This document shows positions 7,297 to 14,526 of a stretch of DNA of 15,037 nt, in pieces (position 1 is the first letter of the stretch; every line of letters starts with the position of its first letter). The notes beneath the pieces were generated by a model that ran no database searches, was not told the origin of the DNA, and saw only the letters and a list, made by a program, of their open reading frames with translations. This DNA comes from an uncultured beta proteobacterium (GTDB lineage Bacteria > Pseudomonadota > Gammaproteobacteria > Burkholderiales > Burkholderiaceae_C). Location: the NCBI GenBank assembly GCA_903885415.1, contig CAISIP010000424.1:1-15037 (forward strand). Reading direction: 5' to 3'. Made by a program: the position numbers and the translations under genes.

Positions 7297-8646
7297 ATGT
7301 CCGCCGTATTCAATTTCACCTTCGTTCCGTGGTTCCGATCGGTGGCGCCGTACATTCACCTGCACCGCGGAAAGACCTTCGTCGTAGCCATCGCCGGCGA
7401 GGCGATTGCCGCTGGCAAGCTCAGCGGCATCGCGCAGGACCTGGCGCTGATACAGAGCATGGGCGTCAAGGTCGTCTTGGTCCATGGTTTCAGGCCGCAG
7501 GTGAACGAGCAGCTCAAGGCCAAGGGCCACCAGCCGCGCTTCGCCGGTGGCCTGCGTATCACCGACGAGGTCGCGCTCGACTGCGCACAGGAAGCGGCCG
7601 GCCAGATACGCTACGAAATCGAGGCGGCGTTCAGCCAGGGGCTGCCCAACACGCCGATGGCCGGGTCGACGGTGCGCGTCTTGTCGGGTAACTTCATCAG
7701 TGCGCGGCCGGTGGGAATCGTCGACGGCGTCGACTTCCAGCACTCCGGCGTGGTCCGCAAGGTCGACACCGCCGGCATCCAGCGCACGCTGGACTTTGGC
7801 GCCATGGTGCTGCTATCGCCATTCGGTTTTTCACCGACCGGCGAGGCCTTCAACCTGACCATGGAAGAAGTGGCTACCTCGGTCGCCATCGCGCTGCAAA
7901 GCGACAAGCTGATCTTCCTGACCGAGACGCCCGGTATCCGAATTCGCCCCGGCGAACCAGAAGGCGAGGACAACCCGATCGACACCGAACTGCCGCTGGC
8001 TGCCGCCGACAAACTGCTGTCGGAACTGCCGCCCGCCGTGCTGCCGACCGACACCGCCTTTTACCTGCAACACTGCGTCAAGGCCTGCAAAGGCGGCGTC
8101 GAACGCAGCCACATACTGGGCTTCGCGACCGATGGCGCTCTGTTGCTGGAAGTCTATGTGCACGACGGCATCGGCACCATGGTCGTCGATGAAAAGCTCG
8201 AAAGCCTGCGCGAGGCTACCGGCGACGATGTGGCCGACATTCTCAAGCTGATCGAACCTTTCGAGAAGGACGGCACGCTCGTCAAGCGCAGCCGCACCGA
8301 GATCGAGCGCGACGTGGGCAACTACACCATCCTTGAGCACGACGGCGTCATCTTCGCCTGCGCCGCGCTGTATCCCTACCCCGAAAACCGCAGCGCGGAA
8401 ATGGCCGCGCTGACCGTCTCGCCCGACTCGCAAGGCCAGGGCGACGGAGAACGTGTTCTCAAGCGCATCGAACAGCGTGCCCGAACGATGGGTCTGGACA
8501 GTATCTTCGTGCTGACGACGCGCACCATGCACTGGTTCCTCAAGCGCGGCTTTGTACAGGCGGATCCGGAGCAGCTACCGGAAGCGCGCAGGCGCCAATA
8601 CAACTGGGACCGCAAGAGTCAGGTATTGGTCAAGAAGCTGGGCTGA
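7297..8646 (+). CDS. argA: Amino-acid N-acetyltransferase (N-acetylglutamate synthase)
   Basis: ArgA acetylates glutamate with acetyl-CoA, the first step of arginine biosynthesis, in the cytoplasm. The 449-residue protein has the two expected parts. An amino acid kinase-like domain covers about 20-280 (FNFTFVPWFRSVAPYIH, LVHGFRPQVNEQL, LLSPFGFSPTGEAFNL); it normally binds arginine for feedback control. A C-terminal GNAT acetyltransferase domain covers about 300-449, with the CoA loop QGQGDGERVL at 379-388 and TTRTMHWFLKRGF near the end. I place the start at the ATG at 7297 (MSAVFNFTF), where homology begins. A TTG at 7219 would add 26 low-complexity residues unlike the family. The gene is divergent from hrpA; a 47-bp gap separates it from the hydrolase, so read-through is possible. 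The N-terminal regulatory domain looks complete, so arginine inhibition is expected from family knowledge. Confidence 0.95.
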   Translation: MSAVFNFTFVPWFRSVAPYIHLHRGKTFVVAIAGEAIAAGKLSGIAQDLALIQSMGVKVVLVHGFRPQVNEQLKAKGHQPRFAGGLRITDEVALDCAQEAAGQIRYEIEAAFSQGLPNTPMAGSTVRVLSGNFISARPVGIVDGVDFQHSGVVRKVDTAGIQRTLDFGAMVLLSPFGFSPTGEAFNLTMEEVATSVAIALQSDKLIFLTETPGIRIRPGEPEGEDNPIDTELPLAAADKLLSELPPAVLPTDTAFYLQHCVKACKGGVERSHILGFATDGALLLEVYVHDGIGTMVVDEKLESLREATGDDVADILKLIEPFEKDGTLVKRSRTEIERDVGNYTILEHDGVIFACAALYPYPENRSAEMAALTVSPDSQGQGDGERVLKRIEQRARTMGLDSIFVLTTRTMHWFLKRGFVQADPEQLPEARRRQYNWDRKSQVLVKKLG

Positions 8647-8676
8647 GGCGGGCTGCGCTGAAAATCGCACACAACC

Positions 8677-8681
8677 AAGGA
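8677..8681 (+). promoter_or_regulatory. Ribosome binding site choosing the hydrolase start
   Basis: AAGGA lies 12 bases before the ATG at 8694 and only 3 bases before an in-frame TTG at 8685. The TTG is too close to be used, so ATG 8694 is preferred although the spacing is on the long side. Confidence 0.5.
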
Positions 8682-8693
8682 AAATTGAACGCA

Positions 8694-9611
8694 ATGGCAA
8701 CAGTCACATGGAACGGCGGCACCGCGCACTGGACCCGCAAAGATGACATCCGGCTCTTCCTGTGGGAGAAAAAGGCTTCGCCCAAGGTGCCCTACAAAGG
8801 AACGATCTTCTTCGTTCACGGCTCGTCGATGGCGTCGCAACCGACCTTTGACCTGCAGGTGCCGGGGCGGCCCTATTCGTCGGCGATGGACTGGTTCAGC
8901 GACCAGGGATTTGACACCTGGACGATGGACAACGAGGGCTACGGCCGGTCCGACAAGCACCGCGCCATCAACTTCGACATCAGCAACGGCGCCGACGACC
9001 TGCAAGCGGGAAGCGAATACATCCTAAAAAAAAGTGCCGCGCGATCGCTGCTGATGTATGGCATCTCCTCGGGTGCGCTCAAGGCAGCGCTTTTCGCCGA
9101 GCGCCATCCCGAGCGGGTGGCAAAGCTCGCGCTTGACGCCTTTGTTTGGACCGGCGAAGGCAGCCACACGCTGGACCAGCGCAAGAAAAAACTGCCCGAA
9201 TTTCTGGCTAGCAACCGCCGGCCGATTGACCGCCCCTTCGTGCACAGCATCTTCCAGCGCGACCACCCCGGAACCGCCGATGCCGTGACCGTCGAAGCCT
9301 TCGCCGACGCCATACTGACGCTCGACGATTCGATGCCCACCGGGACCTACGTCGACATGTGTTCCAGGCTGCCGCTGGTCGATCCGGAAAAAATCACCGT
9401 GCCGACGATCATCCTGCGCGGCGAGCACGACGGCATTGCCGGGCTTGACGATCTGATCGCGTTCTACAAACTGCTGCCGAACATGAACAAACAGTTCAGC
9501 GTAATGGCCGGCATATCGCACGCCAGTTTTCAGCAGAAGAACTACATGATGGTCTACCACATCCTGAACAGCTACTTCACCATGCCAGAGCCCAGCTACA
9601 AAGGCGAATGA
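8694..9611 (+). CDS. Alpha/beta-fold hydrolase
   Basis: This cytoplasmic serine hydrolase of 305 residues has no signal peptide. The fold is clear: oxyanion-side motif FFVHGSS at 39-45, nucleophile elbow GISSG at 123-127 (Ser125), acid in RGEHDG (Asp246) and base in GISHASF (His276). These form a complete Ser-Asp-His triad in the standard order. The segment between about 150 and 225 should form the cap over the active site. The closest general resemblance is to lipase/esterase or C-C hydrolase members of the Hydrolase_4/Abhydrolase_6 type; the substrate cannot be named. Its stop codon is one base before the start of a Bug-family periplasmic binding protein, so the two are almost certainly one transcript. 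The hydrolase may therefore act on the compound captured by that protein, for example an ester or amide. The pairing argument is inference. Confidence 0.85.
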   Translation: MATVTWNGGTAHWTRKDDIRLFLWEKKASPKVPYKGTIFFVHGSSMASQPTFDLQVPGRPYSSAMDWFSDQGFDTWTMDNEGYGRSDKHRAINFDISNGADDLQAGSEYILKKSAARSLLMYGISSGALKAALFAERHPERVAKLALDAFVWTGEGSHTLDQRKKKLPEFLASNRRPIDRPFVHSIFQRDHPGTADAVTVEAFADAILTLDDSMPTGTYVDMCSRLPLVDPEKITVPTIILRGEHDGIAGLDDLIAFYKLLPNMNKQFSVMAGISHASFQQKNYMMVYHILNSYFTMPEPSYKGE

Positions 9612-9612
9612 A

Positions 9613-10593
9613 ATGAACACTGCTTACAAAACCGCCATGCGATCGCTGCTGGTGCTCACGCTGCTGGCGCTCAGCCTGCCAAACGGATTTGCACAAGGCT
9701 ATCCGAACCGGCCGGTCCGGCTGATTGTTCCATTTGCGCCGGGCGGTTTCACCGATGTGGTGGCGCGCATCCTCGGCCAAAAGCTGTCGGTCGCCATGGG
9801 CCAACAATTCGTCATCGAGAACAAGGCCGGCGCAGGGTCGACCATCGGAACCGACTTCGTCGCCAAGGCGGCGCCAGATGGCTACACACTGGTGATGGTG
9901 TCGACGACACATGTGATCAGTCCGTGGATCTACAAGGCCATGCCCTACGACCCGATCAAGAGCTTCACGCCTGTTTCCAAGCTGGTCGACTCGCCCTATG
10001 TGCTGCTGGTCAACCCAAAGGTAGCGGCGCGCAATGTGCAGGAATTCATCGCGCTGGCCAAGGCGGCGCCGGACGCAATCCACTACGCATCTTCGGGCAA
10101 CGGCAGCGCGCAGCATCTGATGGGCGGTCTTTTCGTATCGATGACCGGCGCCAAGCTGCAGCATGTCCCCTACAAAGGCAGCAGCGGTGCTGCCAGCGAT
10201 CTGGTCGCTGGCGTGGTGGAGAGCAGTTTTGCCGGTGTTCCCAACGCGCTGGCGCAGGTGCCGCAGGGCCGACTGCGCGCGCTCGCCGTCACCACGGCCA
10301 AACGCATACCGCAGCTGCCCGATGTGCCGACGCTCCAAGAGGCTGGCGTACCGGGCTACGAGGCGTCGGTGTGGCTGGCGCTGCTGGCGCCGGCCGCAAC
10401 GCCGCGCGACATCGTCACCCGGCTCAACAGCGAAATCGCCAAGCTGATGGCTTCGGCAGAGACCAAAAAAGCCATGTACGACGCCGGTGTGGAGGTGTCG
10501 CTCTCAAGCCCGGAGGCCCTGGGCGAGTACATGGTGCATGAGATGGACCGATGGGGGAAAGTCGTCAAGGACACCGGCATCAAGCTGGAGTAA
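9613..10593 (+). CDS. Bug/TctC-family tripartite tricarboxylate transporter substrate-binding protein
   Basis: This 326-residue periplasmic solute-binding protein belongs to the Bug (Bordetella uptake gene) family. The signal peptide has KTAMR as its basic part, a Leu-rich core at about 11-22 and a probable cut after GFA at 27. Mature family signatures follow: YPNRPVRLIVPFAPGGFTDVVAR at the N-terminus, GAGSTIGTDFVAKAAPDGYTL, and the ligand-loop region HVPYKGSSGAASDLVAGVVE. Bug proteins usually bind carboxylates or amides through backbone contacts. AAGG 8 bases before the ATG serves as ribosome binding site inside the end of the hydrolase gene. No TctA/TctB membrane partner is nearby, so it is an orphan that must borrow a permease or act in sensing. 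The last 14 bases overlap the end of dsbB on the other strand. Confidence 0.93.
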   Translation: MNTAYKTAMRSLLVLTLLALSLPNGFAQGYPNRPVRLIVPFAPGGFTDVVARILGQKLSVAMGQQFVIENKAGAGSTIGTDFVAKAAPDGYTLVMVSTTHVISPWIYKAMPYDPIKSFTPVSKLVDSPYVLLVNPKVAARNVQEFIALAKAAPDAIHYASSGNGSAQHLMGGLFVSMTGAKLQHVPYKGSSGAASDLVAGVVESSFAGVPNALAQVPQGRLRALAVTTAKRIPQLPDVPTLQEAGVPGYEASVWLALLAPAATPRDIVTRLNSEIAKLMASAETKKAMYDAGVEVSLSSPEALGEYMVHEMDRWGKVVKDTGIKLE

Positions 10594-11095
10594 GGGGCGG
10601 CCTTGGCGGCAGCCAACGAAGCCCGAGCCAGACGCAGACCAGCACGATGGCGCAGAAATACAGAAAAGACCAGTTGGCGATTGAGCCACCGAGGAAGGTC
10701 CATTCGACCTTGGTACAGTCGCCGCCGCCCTTGAAGATCATCGGTATGGCGCGCTGCAGCGGGAAGGTTTCGATCATTCCGTAAAAATCGCGGCCGCACG
10801 AAACCACCTCCGGCGGATACCACTGCAGCCAACTCTGGCGCGCCGCGACAAAAGCACCGAAACCGCCGCTTGCAAGCATCAGCAGCGCGGCCGCCCGTTC
10901 GGCGCTCCGGCGACCCGTGGCCGCTGAAAGGCCTGCGCACAAGGCCACCAGCACCATCGCGTAACGCTGGACGATGCACATGGGACAGGGCTCAAGGCCC
11001 AGCCCATGCTGCAGATACAGGCCGTAGCCCAGCATCGCCACCGTTCCCGCACAAATCACCGCCAGTGTCCGGCGCACGCTCAGGCTTCTCAACAT
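10580..11095 (-). CDS. dsbB: Disulfide bond formation protein B
   Basis: DsbB is an inner-membrane quinone reductase that reoxidises periplasmic DsbA. The 171-residue protein has four hydrophobic helices and both required cysteine pairs: CPMC at 37-40 in the first periplasmic loop and Cys100/Cys127 (VSCGRD, GDCTK) in the second. The EPCPMCIVQRY block is diagnostic. The ATG at 11095 follows GGGGAG with five bases between, a strong ribosome binding site. An in-frame upstream extension to 11140 lacks one and does not look like DsbB. The gene ends inside the 3' end of the Bug gene (14-bp tail-to-tail overlap) and is divergent from yggX across 109 bp. DsbA is not in the window. Confidence 0.95.
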   Translation of the reverse strand: MLRSLSVRRTLAVICAGTVAMLGYGLYLQHGLGLEPCPMCIVQRYAMVLVALCAGLSAATGRRSAERAAALLMLASGGFGAFVAARQSWLQWYPPEVVSCGRDFYGMIETFPLQRAIPMIFKGGGDCTKVEWTFLGGSIANWSFLYFCAIVLVCVWLGLRWLPPRPPLTPA

Positions 11096-11100
11096 CGCTG

Positions 11101-11106
11101 CTCCCC
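11101..11106 (-). promoter_or_regulatory. dsbB ribosome binding site
   Basis: The minus strand reads GGGGAG, five bases before the ATG at 11095. It decides between this start and a longer frame beginning at 11140. Confidence 0.7.
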
Positions 11107-11204
11107 ATCGATACCCCCGATTGGACACCAGAACGGCCATCGAGGTCGAAAAACGGCGACAATTTCCAATTCAGACGCACCTATTTGGAACAAGGACGGA
11201 TCTC

Positions 11205-11480
11205 ATGGCACGCATGGTTCATTGCATCAAGCTCGACAAGGAAGCCGAAGGACTGGACTTTGCGCCGTACCCCGGTGAACTGGGTAAACGCATCTGGAGC
11301 GCGGTCAGCAAGGAGGCCTGGGCCGCATGGCTCAAGCACCAGACCATGCTGGTCAACGAAAACCGGCTCAACCTGGGTGACCTTCGGGCCCGGCAGTACC
11401 TGGCGCGCCAGATGGAGGCGCACTTCTTCGGCGGCGGCGCCGACGCCGCCCAGGGCTATGTGCCGCCGCCCGACGCCTAG
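11205..11480 (+). CDS. yggX: Oxidative damage protection / Fe(II) trafficking protein YggX
   Basis: YggX is a small cytoplasmic protein linked to protection of Fe-S clusters from oxidants and to iron trafficking. The 91-residue product equals the E. coli length. Family hallmarks are MARMVHCIKL with the conserved Cys7, GLDFAPYPGELGKRI, SKEAWAAWLKHQTMLVNENR and HFFGGGAD near the end. The ATG at 11205 is preceded by AAGGA with eight bases between. An in-frame ATG at 11121 would add 28 residues with no family match. It faces away from dsbB; both concern redox homeostasis, which may explain the shared spacer. Confidence 0.96.
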   Translation: MARMVHCIKLDKEAEGLDFAPYPGELGKRIWSAVSKEAWAAWLKHQTMLVNENRLNLGDLRARQYLARQMEAHFFGGGADAAQGYVPPPDA

Positions 11481-11576
11481 CGCCGAAGTGCCACGGCTGC
11501 GTCCCCGCATGCGCCCTGCCCCGCGTTATGTCGGGCGCTCGCTCGTACGCAGCTAAATCGTCTTGATTGAGCCTGC

Positions 11577-13460
11577 GTGACCCCGCCGGTGCTGCAGTCG
11601 CCGGCGATTGCCGCCACTGGGCTGCCACAGGCTTGGCGCGGCCACCCGTGCTGGCGCCTGCTGGACACCGACTTCGCAGACGGTACGCGCTTTTTCGAGC
11701 TGTGGCAGGCTTGGGCCTGCGACGCCCAGGCCCCGACGCTGCTGCACTATGTGGCCATCGCCGCCGAGGTGCCCGACCGCGCCACGCTGGTAGCGCGCAT
11801 GGCCCGCTACCCGGCTATCGCCGGGCAGGCTGCGGAACTGGATCGCCAATACTTCGGCCTGCTGCCGGGTTTTCACCGCTTGGAGTTGCAGCAGCAGCGA
11901 CTTCGCCTCACCCTGTGCATCGGGCCGCTGCAGCCGATGCTGTCGGCACAGCGCTTTGTTGCCGACACGGTTTTTCTCGCTAGCCATGGCTGGGACCGGT
12001 GGCGTTTGAAAGCGCTGGCGCGACTTTGCCGGCGCGGCACGGCGCTCAGCGTACCGGCCCAGGCGCTGCAATTGCACGGCGCCTTGATCGACACCGGCTT
12101 TGTCTTAGGGCCCCTTGTGTCAGACCCCGGAGCCGACGAAGCCACCACCCGGGCGGGCAGCTACCAGCCGCGCTGGGACCCTGGCAGCAGCCGCAGCGTC
12201 TGGCGCAACGCGCCGATGGCCGTGGGTGACTGCACCGTCATCGGCGCCGGGCTCGCCGGCGCCATGGTGGCGCAGGCGCTCTCGCGCAGGGCATGGCAGG
12301 TGCGGGTGCTCGACGCGGCGCAGCAGCCGGCGGCGGGCGCCTCATCCCTTCCGGTGGGGCTGCTGGCGCCGCAGCTGTCACGCGACGACAGCGCACGATC
12401 AAGGCTGTCGCGCGCCGGTGCACGGCTGACGCTGCAAATGTGCGCCCGGCTGCTGCGCGAGGGTGAGGATTGGTGCGGCTCGGGAGCGCTAGAGCTGCAC
12501 CCGGATGGCCGACCGGGCCTGCCAGCCGACTGGCCATCGGCGGGCCAGCAATGGTCGGCCGAGGCCAGCGCCAATCACCGGCTGGGTGCCCATGGCATCG
12601 GCTTGCGCACCGATAGCGCCACCTGGCATACGGAAGCGGGCTGGGTCAAGCCAGCGGCGTTGGTTCGGGCTGCCCTGGCATATCCTGGCGTGCAGTTTTC
12701 GGGCAGCAGCGCCGTGCAGTCGATCCGTCGCGAGGCGGGCCAGTGGCTGCTGTTCGGAGCCAACCGACGGCTGCTGTCGCGCAGCACGCTGCTGGTGGTG
12801 GCTGCAGCCGGTGCCACGGACCATCTGATCGGCATGGCGGCGGATGCCTTGCAGGAAGAAGGCCTTGGTTGCCGCAGGCTGGCGCGCATGGGCAGCGTCG
12901 ATGGACAGCTTTCCTGGGCCGAGCAAGCCAGCGCCGAATACGCGGCGCTGCCGCGGTTTCCGGTCAATGGCGACGGCAGCCTGATCGCGCATGTGCCTAT
13001 GGCCGGCACGCACGCCTGGTGCCTTTCGGCGACCTACGAAGTCACGCCTGCAGGCCCGCCGGATACGCACTCGCCAGGACTACGCGACCAGCGGGCCCAC
13101 CGGGACAACCTAGAACGTCTGTCGCGGCTGCTTCCCGGCGCAGCGCAGGCGCTTGCGCCACGCTTTGACAACGACCAAGTCCAGGCCTGGCGGGGCACCC
13201 GCTGCACCAGCACCGACCGGCTTCCGGCGCTCGGTGCCCTGGACGCGGGGCCGGTGCATGCGCTGTGGGTCAGCGCCGCGATGGGGTCCAGAGGCCTGAC
13301 CTATGCGGTGCTGTGCGCCGAACTGCTGGCGGCGCAGCTCGGCGGGGAGCCGCTGCCGCTGGAGTCAGAACTGGCGCACATGCTCGACGCCAGCCGGACC
13401 CGCCTGCGCGCGCCCGATGGGCCTGCAGCTAATACCGAGGGCCGACCGCGACCGCGCTAG
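11577..13460 (+). CDS. mnmC: MnmC-type tRNA wobble-uridine modification protein; oxidoreductase half intact, methyltransferase half degenerate
   Basis: Bifunctional MnmC completes mnm5s2U34 in tRNA: its FAD half removes the carboxymethyl group of cmnm5s2U, and its SAM half then methylates nm5s2U. The product has 627 residues (E. coli 668). The FAD half, about 217-610, looks sound: TVIGAGLAGAMVAQAL with the dinucleotide-binding GAGLAG at 223-228, LPVGLLAPQLSRDD, ALPRFPVNGDGSLIAHVP, TSTDRLPALGAL and AMGSRGLTYAVLCAELLAAQL. The methyltransferase half, 1-200, aligns by eye with the MnmC N-domain (GLPQAWRG, YFGLLPGFHRL, LKALARLCRRGT, YQPRWDPG). It lacks the first 40 or so residues, has DTDFADGTRF (30-39) where ETGFGxGLNF is expected, and has VFLASHGWD (132-140) where FLDGFxPxxNP is expected. 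The GTG at 11577 is the first usable start after an in-frame TGA at 11568, without a clear ribosome binding site. Confidence 0.85.
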   Translation: MTPPVLQSPAIAATGLPQAWRGHPCWRLLDTDFADGTRFFELWQAWACDAQAPTLLHYVAIAAEVPDRATLVARMARYPAIAGQAAELDRQYFGLLPGFHRLELQQQRLRLTLCIGPLQPMLSAQRFVADTVFLASHGWDRWRLKALARLCRRGTALSVPAQALQLHGALIDTGFVLGPLVSDPGADEATTRAGSYQPRWDPGSSRSVWRNAPMAVGDCTVIGAGLAGAMVAQALSRRAWQVRVLDAAQQPAAGASSLPVGLLAPQLSRDDSARSRLSRAGARLTLQMCARLLREGEDWCGSGALELHPDGRPGLPADWPSAGQQWSAEASANHRLGAHGIGLRTDSATWHTEAGWVKPAALVRAALAYPGVQFSGSSAVQSIRREAGQWLLFGANRRLLSRSTLLVVAAAGATDHLIGMAADALQEEGLGCRRLARMGSVDGQLSWAEQASAEYAALPRFPVNGDGSLIAHVPMAGTHAWCLSATYEVTPAGPPDTHSPGLRDQRAHRDNLERLSRLLPGAAQALAPRFDNDQVQAWRGTRCTSTDRLPALGALDAGPVHALWVSAAMGSRGLTYAVLCAELLAAQLGGEPLPLESELAHMLDASRTRLRAPDGPAANTEGRPRPR

Positions 13461-13550
13461 GCTGGCCCGATAATCCCGCCAGGGACCCTTGCCCGTTCCG
13501 GTCCGGCCAAGCACTTCGAACGCCGACCGATCCAACGAAACCATGCAACC

Positions 13551-14492
13551 ATGATTCTTGTCGCCGGATCGGCCAACCTGGACTTTGTGGTGCGCGCCGC
13601 GCGTGTGCCCGCTGCGGGAGAGACCGTTCTCGGACACACGCTGCGCACCTACCCCGGCGGCAAGGGCGCCAACCAGGCCGTTGCCTGCGCACGCGCCGGT
13701 GGCGCCAGTACCCACATGCTGCTGGCACTGGGCCAAGACGCCTACGCGCTAGCGCTTGAAGCCTCACTGCGCGAAGCCGGGGTTCAACTGCACATCGTGC
13801 GGGTACCCGAACTGGCGACCGGAACTGCATTCGTCTGCGTCGCCGACAACGCCGACAACGCGATCACGGTGGCACCGGGCGCCAACGATGCGTTGGCAGC
13901 GCAGCACTTCCCGACCCTCGGCGCAGTGAGCCACCTGCTGATGCAACTCGAGACCCCACTGCAAACCGTTGCGGCATACGCCCGGATGGCCCGCGCGCAG
14001 GCAACCCGGGTCGTTCTCAACGCGGCGCCAGCGCAGGTCCTGGACGCCCAACTGTTGGCGCTGGTTGATCTGCTGATCGTCAACCAGAGCGAACTGACCA
14101 GCATGGCCGGGGGCACGCCGGGCAGCAGCATCGCCGAGCAATTGGATCGGGTGGCGGTGCCAGCCGTGGTCGTCACGCTGGGACCGCGGGGCTGCTGTGC
14201 CCGCATTGGGTCCGAGTACTTGGTGCAAAGCGCTTTCCCGGTCAGCGCGGTCGACACCACCGGCGCGGGCGATACTTTTTGCGGGGTGCTTGTCGCTGCG
14301 CTGGACCAGGGCAACGACATGGCGCACGCGCTGCGCCGCGCATCTGCCGCGGCAGCGCTGGCCTGCACCCGGGCCGGGGCACAGACGGGGGTGCCAGAGC
14401 ACCAGGAAGTCAACCAGATGCTGCAAGACGCGGGGGCCGAAAGCCCGCAAAGCCAGGCTGTTCTGCGACGCTACTGCGGACTGCCGCAGTAG
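13551..14492 (+). CDS. rbsK: Ribokinase (PfkB family)
   Basis: This is a cytoplasmic sugar kinase of 313 residues that phosphorylates D-ribose to ribose 5-phosphate using ATP. Ribokinase signatures are all present: GSANLDFVV at 6-14 (sugar-binding Asp), PGGKGANQAVACARAG from 35, NQSE at 178-181 (Mg/phosphate site) and DTTGAGDTF at 235-243 with Asp241 as catalytic base and the GAG anion hole. A short extra tail of about 17 residues follows the conserved region. The ATG at 13551 gives the expected MILVAGSAN start; its ribosome binding site is weak. The next gene is a nucleoside hydrolase, which releases free ribose, so the pair makes a coherent nucleoside salvage route. A 90-bp gap separates it from mnmC; a weak CTGGC/GCCAG hairpin is there, with no T-run. 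Confidence 0.92.
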   Translation: MILVAGSANLDFVVRAARVPAAGETVLGHTLRTYPGGKGANQAVACARAGGASTHMLLALGQDAYALALEASLREAGVQLHIVRVPELATGTAFVCVADNADNAITVAPGANDALAAQHFPTLGAVSHLLMQLETPLQTVAAYARMARAQATRVVLNAAPAQVLDAQLLALVDLLIVNQSELTSMAGGTPGSSIAEQLDRVAVPAVVVTLGPRGCCARIGSEYLVQSAFPVSAVDTTGAGDTFCGVLVAALDQGNDMAHALRRASAAAALACTRAGAQTGVPEHQEVNQMLQDAGAESPQSQAVLRRYCGLPQ

Positions 14493-14526
14493 CCGCCGGT
14501 CGATGCGCGGTCCGCCAGACGCCCGA

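Noticed and set aside
5114..7387. A 757-codon open frame on the plus strand opposite hrpA
   Set aside because: It mirrors the hrpA codons in high-GC DNA, has no recognisable domain, and hrpA on the other strand is certain from its full set of helicase motifs.
11121..11204. Longer N-terminus for YggX
   Set aside because: The added 28 residues have no family match, while ATG 11205 has a well-spaced AAGGA and gives the standard 91-residue length.
13461..13550. Hairpin CTGGC/GCCAG after mnmC as a terminator
   Set aside because: Short stem, 11-base loop and no T-run.
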